This document shows positions 62,076 to 64,000 of a DNA stretch of 64,000 nt, in pieces (the first letter of the stretch is position 1; every line of letters starts with the position of its first letter). This stretch comes from LMUY01 sp965199555 (GTDB lineage Bacteria > Pseudomonadota > Alphaproteobacteria > Acetobacterales > Acetobacteraceae): NCBI GenBank assembly GCA_965199555.1, contig CBDASJ010000008.1:186001-250000 (forward strand), read 5' to 3'. The notes below the pieces were generated by a model. It had not been told where the DNA came from. It saw only the letters and a program-made list of their open reading frames with translations, and did no database searches. Position numbers and translations under genes: made by a program.

Positions 62076-63392
62076 ATGCTGACGGCCGAACGCAATGCAT
62101 TGATCACCGAGAGCGGTCCGGGCACGCCGCTCGGTGCCATGATGCGCCAGTATTGGCAGCCGGCCGCCCTGGTGGACGAGTTCGACGGCGCGCGGCCGGT
62201 GCGACCGGTGCGGCTGTTGGGCGAGAACCTCGTGCTGTTCCGCGACCCCGCCGGGCGCTACGGCCTGCTCGATCGCCATTGCGCCCATCGCGGCGCCGAC
62301 CTCACCTACGGCCGGGCCGAGGATGGCGGGCTGCGCTGCCCGTTCCATGGCTGGCTGTTCGATGCGACGGGCGCCTGCCTGGAACAGCCGGCGGAGCCCG
62401 AAGGCAGCAATTTCTGCAAGTCCATCCGACAGTCCGCCTATCCCTGCCGCGTGGCGGGCGGCATCGTGTGGGCGTTCCTGGGCGTGGGAGAGCCACCATC
62501 GCTGCCGGGCTTCGACTGTTTCGAAGCGCCGGACACGCACACCTTCGCCTTCAAGGGCATGATCGAATGCAACTGGCTGCAGGCGCTGGAGGTCGGCATC
62601 GACCCGGCGCACGCCTCCTACCTGCACCGCTTCTTCGAGGATGAGGAGCCGGAGGCCGCCTACGGCAAGCAGTTCCGCGGTGCGACCATGGGCGCGGACA
62701 TGCCCATGACGCGCATCCTGCGGGAGTTCGGGCGCCCGCGGATCGAGGTGGAACCAACCGGGTTCGGCCTGCGCATCGCCGCCTTGCGGCAACTGAACGA
62801 GTCGGAGATGCACATCCGCGTCACCAACATGGTGTTCCCCCATGCCTTCGTGATCCCGATGAGCCGGGAGATGACCATCACGCAGTGGCACGTGCCGGTC
62901 GACGACACCCATTGCTACTGGTACGCGATCTTCACCAGCTTCACCGCGCCCGTGGACAAGGCGCAGATGCGGGCGCAGCGGCTGAAGAACTACAGCCTGC
63001 CCGACTACCTGCCCCTGGTGAACAAGCTGAACGATTACGGCTTCGACCCGCACGAGCAGGAACATGAGACGTACACGGGCATGGGCGACGACATCAACGT
63101 GCACGACCAGTGGGCCGTGGAGTCGATGGGTCCGATCCAGGACCGCACGAAGGAACACCTGGGTGCCAGCGACAAGGCGATCGCCGCCTGCCGCCGGCTG
63201 CTGATGCGCGCCATACGCGACGTGGCGGAAGGCCGGCCACCCTTGCTAACGGAAGGCGCTGCCGCGGTGCATGGCCCCGCCTCCATCGACGCGATCGGCC
63301 CGGTGGATGGGTGGGACGCCCATTGGCAGCAGATGGACCGGCAACGGCGGGCCGCCGCCAGTTGGAACGCCGTGCTGGCCGAAGCGGCCTGA
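62076..63392 (+). CDS. Rieske non-heme iron oxygenase, large subunit (phthalate dioxygenase type)
   Basis: A 438-residue oxygenase. The Rieske 2Fe-2S cluster ligands are CxH in LLDRHCAHRGADLTYG and CxxH in LRCPFHGWLFDATGAC. The mononuclear iron region carries the His pair in EVGIDPAHASYLHRFFED. The chain length and order fit the phthalate 4,5-dioxygenase family, which often works as a single-subunit oligomer with a separate reductase; no reductase is in view. GGAGG precedes the chosen ATG. It is followed within 8 bases by the glutamine-synthetase-like gene. Confidence 0.92.
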   Translation: MLTAERNALITESGPGTPLGAMMRQYWQPAALVDEFDGARPVRPVRLLGENLVLFRDPAGRYGLLDRHCAHRGADLTYGRAEDGGLRCPFHGWLFDATGACLEQPAEPEGSNFCKSIRQSAYPCRVAGGIVWAFLGVGEPPSLPGFDCFEAPDTHTFAFKGMIECNWLQALEVGIDPAHASYLHRFFEDEEPEAAYGKQFRGATMGADMPMTRILREFGRPRIEVEPTGFGLRIAALRQLNESEMHIRVTNMVFPHAFVIPMSREMTITQWHVPVDDTHCYWYAIFTSFTAPVDKAQMRAQRLKNYSLPDYLPLVNKLNDYGFDPHEQEHETYTGMGDDINVHDQWAVESMGPIQDRTKEHLGASDKAIAACRRLLMRAIRDVAEGRPPLLTEGAAAVHGPASIDAIGPVDGWDAHWQQMDRQRRAAASWNAVLAEAA

Positions 63393-63399
63393 CGCTCCG

Positions 63400-64000
63400 T
63401 TGACCTGGGGATCGCCGGACAGCTTCGCCGCCCGCCATGGCGTGTGGACGGAGGATCAGCACCGCGCCGGCCAGGCGGTCGCCGAGCGGATCGCGCGTGA
63501 CGGGCTGGACGTGGTGCGCCTGGCCTTCGCGGACGCCCACGGCGTGCTGCGTGGCAAGACCCTGGTGGCGGCGGAGGCGGCACGCCTGCTGGCGGACGGT
63601 GCCAATGCCACCACGACGCTGCTGATGAAGGACCTTTCGGGCAAAACCGCGTTTCCCGTGTTCGATGGTGGCAGCGCCTTTTCCGACCCGGCGCTGCGAG
63701 GCGCCGCCGACATGGTCATGCTGCCCGACCCGACGACCTTCCGGGTGCTGCCCTGGGCGCCGCACTCGGGCTGGTTGCTGTGCGACCTGTTCCTGCCGGA
63801 CGGGCGGCCCATGCCGTTCTCGTCGCGCAGCCTGATGGCGGCCCAGGTGGCGCGGGTGGCCGAGCGCGGCTACCGCTTCACCGCGGGGATTGAAGTCGAG
63901 TGCCACGTGGTGGCGCGCGGCGCCGCACCCGGGCCGGACGGCCGCTCGGCACCGCCCAGCCTGCTCAACCCCGGATACCAATACCTCACCGAGCTACGCT
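63400..64000 (+). CDS. Glutamine synthetase family protein, 5' part (cut by window end)
   Basis: An open frame of about 200 residues runs through the window end. GS beta-grasp features are VVRLAFADAHGVLRGKTLVA, KDLSGKTAFPVFDG and PWAPHSGWLLCDLFLPDGRP; the metal-site start AGIEVECHVV matches the GxExE region. The start is uncertain: a TTG 8 bases after the Rieske stop is used, with no clear Shine-Dalgarno, and a GTG 42 bases later is the alternative. GS-like ligases can gamma-glutamylate amines, as in aniline (AtdA1/TdnQ), isopropylamine (IpuC) and putrescine (PuuA) routes. Confidence 0.82.
   Translation, partial: MTWGSPDSFAARHGVWTEDQHRAGQAVAERIARDGLDVVRLAFADAHGVLRGKTLVAAEAARLLADGANATTTLLMKDLSGKTAFPVFDGGSAFSDPALRGAADMVMLPDPTTFRVLPWAPHSGWLLCDLFLPDGRPMPFSSRSLMAAQVARVAERGYRFTAGIEVECHVVARGAAPGPDGRSAPPSLLNPGYQYLTELR

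Overview
The window is uniformly GC-rich, densely packed coding DNA from an alphaproteobacterium, most likely Rhodospirillales/Acetobacteraceae-like. The evidence for this is a MucR/Ros regulator, a Fur protein without CxxC motifs, an ornithine-lipid type acyltransferase, TamA/TamB, NfuA and a miaB-phoH-ybeY-corC block. I saw no rRNA, tRNA, CRISPR array, insertion sequence or prophage gene. Both ends cut a gene: gshB on the left and a glutamine-synthetase-family gene on the right.

1-30 kb is mostly housekeeping. It holds gshB (end), an XRE regulator, lnt, a 2-hydroxyacid dehydrogenase, olsB, fur, mucR, a TusA-like protein, rimI-tsaB, a RutE-like reductase, nfuA, corC, ybeY, phoH, miaB, a PlsC-type acyltransferase, tamA-tamB and a prolyl oligopeptidase. 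These are followed by hppD with a divergent Lrp regulator, a Lys/Ala-rich small protein facing an HU protein with a long basic tail, a fused salicylyl-CoA (or anthraniloyl-CoA) hydroxylase/reductase with a divergent MarR regulator, a CBS protein and murJ.

29-34 kb holds a secreted DUF6134-like protein, an unknown membrane protein, a membrane M48 peptidase and a hexapeptide acyltransferase of the phosphonate-associated type. From about 33.4 kb the window becomes accessory catabolism. A leuC-leuD pair is co-directional with a GntR/UTRA regulator and faces a PEP-mutase/isocitrate-lyase family lyase; leuC carries a one-base frameshift in this sequence. The lyase is followed on the same strand by hyuB, hyuA, an isochorismatase-fold protein without the usual Cys, and a GMC oxidoreductase.

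44-56 kb contains two unrelated ABC importers. The first is a branched-chain-amino-acid (Liv) type system linked to an FAD dehydrogenase and two metallo-beta-lactamase-fold proteins. The second is a nitrate/sulfonate/taurine type system linked to an N-acyl-D-amino-acid deacylase-type amidohydrolase. 56-61 kb has an HD-domain protein, an aromatic-type FAD monooxygenase and an MFS carrier in one operon, with a divergent GntR/FCD regulator and a BenE-type carrier. 61-64 kb has an IclR regulator facing a Rieske oxygenase that is followed directly by the glutamine-synthetase-like gene, a pairing that recalls gamma-glutamylation routes for amines.

Many genes overlap by 1 or 4 bases (ATGA, GTGA, TTGA, TGATG), so translational coupling is common, and several starts were chosen on that basis. 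Palindromes consistent with operators lie in the divergent gaps upstream of the MarR, GntR/UTRA and IclR targets. The most promising material for new biology is the 33-64 kb catabolic block. Its substrates cannot be named from sequence alone.
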